From Bimastos eiseni (taxonomy: Eukaryota; Annelida; Clitellata; Crassiclitellata; Lumbricidae), in assembly GCA_959347315.1 (NCBI GenBank), contig OY365809.1, positions 4,883,381 to 4,947,380 on the forward strand: a stretch of 64,000 bases of DNA. The letters run 5' to 3'. This document shows positions 55,301 through 58,300 of the stretch, one piece after another; position 1 is the stretch's first letter, and every line of letters begins with the position of its first letter. A program made the translations under genes and the position numbers. The notes under the pieces were generated by a model, which saw nothing but the letters and a program-made list of their open reading frames with translations, had not been told where the DNA came from and did not search any database.

Positions 55301-58300
55301 CCTCTCTGCCCTCTCCTGCGTGCACTCCCTTGTCCTTCCCTTGCAGCTCTCTCTACCAGGGGCGTCCAGATATCGGGGGTGTCCTGAGGCAAATACCTCC
55401 AACTTCAAGGGGGATAGTTTTTAGCTTGGGCGGAATATCCTGCCTTCCTGGCACTAAGGATCGGGGGTTTTGCCTCAATCACTCAGGGTGAGGGCATTGA
55501 CGCCACTGTTCTCTCCAATCGTCAGTTATGCCTTTCCAGCCCTTCCAATATTCGTTGACATTCATTTACCTCCCCTAAGGAATAGTTTGCTCCGAACGAT
55601 ATGACATTCTACACAACGCTGCCCGTTAAAGTAGCCTAATAAATGTTCCACCCACATGTAGCGCCGATTTCTCTGCGCAGCGGTCATACCGTTGGAATTA
55701 GCAGAGGCCACAGTGCGAGAAGAATTTAGCAGAGGCCACATTGGACCTGGTGCAGGAATGAGTGGCGTGGAAAATGGACAAGAGGTCGTAATCGTAATCT
55801 CCAAATTTCTAAGGCGCCACTTGAACGTTAAGCGCAGGGCACCAGCTTATTCACGAGCGCTGCATCAAATCAGAGGGGTTGTCAAAAAGATAATCCGTGG
55901 TAGAGCAGAGTCCGGTTTCCAGGAGGTCAGCGGAGGCACTCAGGCAGAGTAGCTGCCCGGTTTTCTCTTCATCATTGACGAGCTGACGAGGCATATCCTC
56001 GCAGTAAACTTCGCACCGTCTTCTGCCATCATCGCTTATCGTTCTTAAATGCATTTCCTCTCCTATTAGAAAACACGGCTATGAGCTGGAATATAGGATT
56101 GCTATGGCATGCATACATTGCATAGTGATGGCAATGCACTGCATTATAACGCTACTGTAGTTGACCCAGTGTTCGGGTTGGTGGGGGGCGGGCCGGCGGG
56201 TTGGGTCATAGGGTTGGAACCTCACCTTCTGATGCAAGGGCTCTGACTAGTCCCTCGTTCGCTAGGCGGCGGCATTCGTTAAACCAGATATGATATAATT
56301 TGCAGTTGGGGCGTGGCTGTTAAACATGTACACTTTGGAAAAAATATGCTGACCAGACCACAGCGACTGAAGACCGTTCAACGGCTGACCGCATTCTCAA
56401 CTACCCAGGCCATGGCGGCGAATCATTGCTGCAACTGGCGAGGAGGGATGTGAGGCTCATTAGCAACAGGTGTTCCTAAGTCATTCATATCCATCAATCA
56501 GCGATGCGCCGCAGGAATTAGCAAATGGCTTCTGGTAGAATATATATATATGTATATATATATATATATGTTGGGACGGGCGAAAGCGAGTCTGGTCAGG
56601 CGTAATCCCGTTCGACTATTAAGGACCTCTGTTTGGCTGTAAGGGATCTGCTGCCGTCGCTAATTTCGTTTACTGCCTTTCCCGGAAGCTAACTGGTTTC
56701 GTCTTGGAAGTCACGTGCAACCGACTCACTGATTGGCAGTTGCCATCACTGCTGAGTGCTGACTATATATACGACACATGACCAGGAAAGGTTAGTTGTG
56801 CATGCGGCCTTGGCTGTTGGACTGTTTCCTGCGGATCTTATGTCCGTTGTGCCTGCTGTCAATCCGCGCTCCCTTCTGTGGATAAATGCATCGGAGGAGG
56901 GGGCGAGGCCATTCACCTATCAGACTGCTCATGACGTGTGATGATGCACCCTCCGTGTAAATATATGATTCGAGTCTAGTACTTTAGGTTATAATCATTG
57001 AGCTTTATTAATTATTATGTACTGTTATAACTTATAATTATATATAAGCCTGCCTCGATCATTGGTTATAATTACGCTATAGAGATAATAGGAATTAGGA
57101 AAGGAATCTATATCAGCGGAATGGTTACTCGTTAAATATCCGCGTAGGTCTACACGTTTTACTCTGTCACCCAATAAAAGTTTGCTTCTAATTGAAAACA
57201 TGTTTTTAACCTCCAAAGGCTATTTGTTAATTTTGCTGACATAGTTCGGCCCCCATCAGTCAATTTAACTTCATAACTAAAATTTAATGAATCAGATTTT
57301 TGCGCCAACGAGATTTGAAAATTTCTTGCACCAGATTATCGCCCAAAGACTAGTGACGCGACGTGTTTATATATATATTTTATATATATATATATTTATA
57401 TATATATCTGCAGGACTTTGGTTTATGAGCAAGGTAAACAGGCCTAGGTAAGATTCGTTTAATATATCAATTTGTTCAATATTGGTCAAGTTTTGTTCAG
57501 TGAGTTCTGATGCAAGGCGGACTTAGAATAATTTGAACGTTTCGCGTTTAGTTGAAATATTTTTTATTGTAAATTCAATTTATTTTTTCTTCCGTCTCAT
57601 ATAGTTCGTGCAAGTCAAATGGTAGCCTAGTATTATGTTGATAATATACCCGACTAGATTTTTGTTGGATGGATTTTACAGTATAATCTTCACGTAGGCT
57701 TCCATGTTTAGATATCTAACTGATTCGGCTAACTGCGTTGGTAGGTTAGGAGTGTAGTCTGCGTCTCATGCGCCTCTACGTTGGAGAGCGTACGGACTCC
57801 GGTTCGCTTCCTGATGCTGGCATATTTAAGAGATTCAAATCCCAGGCTACAGCGCGATCAGTACGAGGGGACCCTAAAATTATGGCGTGGTGCCAAGTCA
57901 AAAGGGCAGAGATGGAGATCTCGCGAGGTGGAGGGACAAGTCCCACTACCTTTTGCAGAGAGAGGGGACACGTAATACGTTTTTTCCCCACATTTATTTA
58001 CCTCTCTCATTGGGGTAAATAACCCATCTGTCAAACAAGATCACCGCCTCCGCAAAAGGGTAAGAATCTCACCACCACAGCAATTCAAAATGTGCAGAGG
58101 TCGAGACTATGTATACGGTCGCTATAGAAAACTTACATGTACACCAGCTCAATAGGCGTGTGTGCTGGCCCAATGGGTTTGTGGAATCGCTGGGATAAAA
58201 TTAGTCTGACGCAAAGTCAACGGTGTTGAAGCAGTTACGCCTCTATTATAGACCTAAGACTGCCAATGAACTTGATAAGGCATCTTGCATTCCAAACGCG

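Noticed and set aside
56575..57205. Possible solo LTR (TGTTGGGACGGG start, TATATATA, AATAAA, ..AACA end)
   Set aside because: No matching target duplication at the ends and no retroviral-type coding or primer site nearby.
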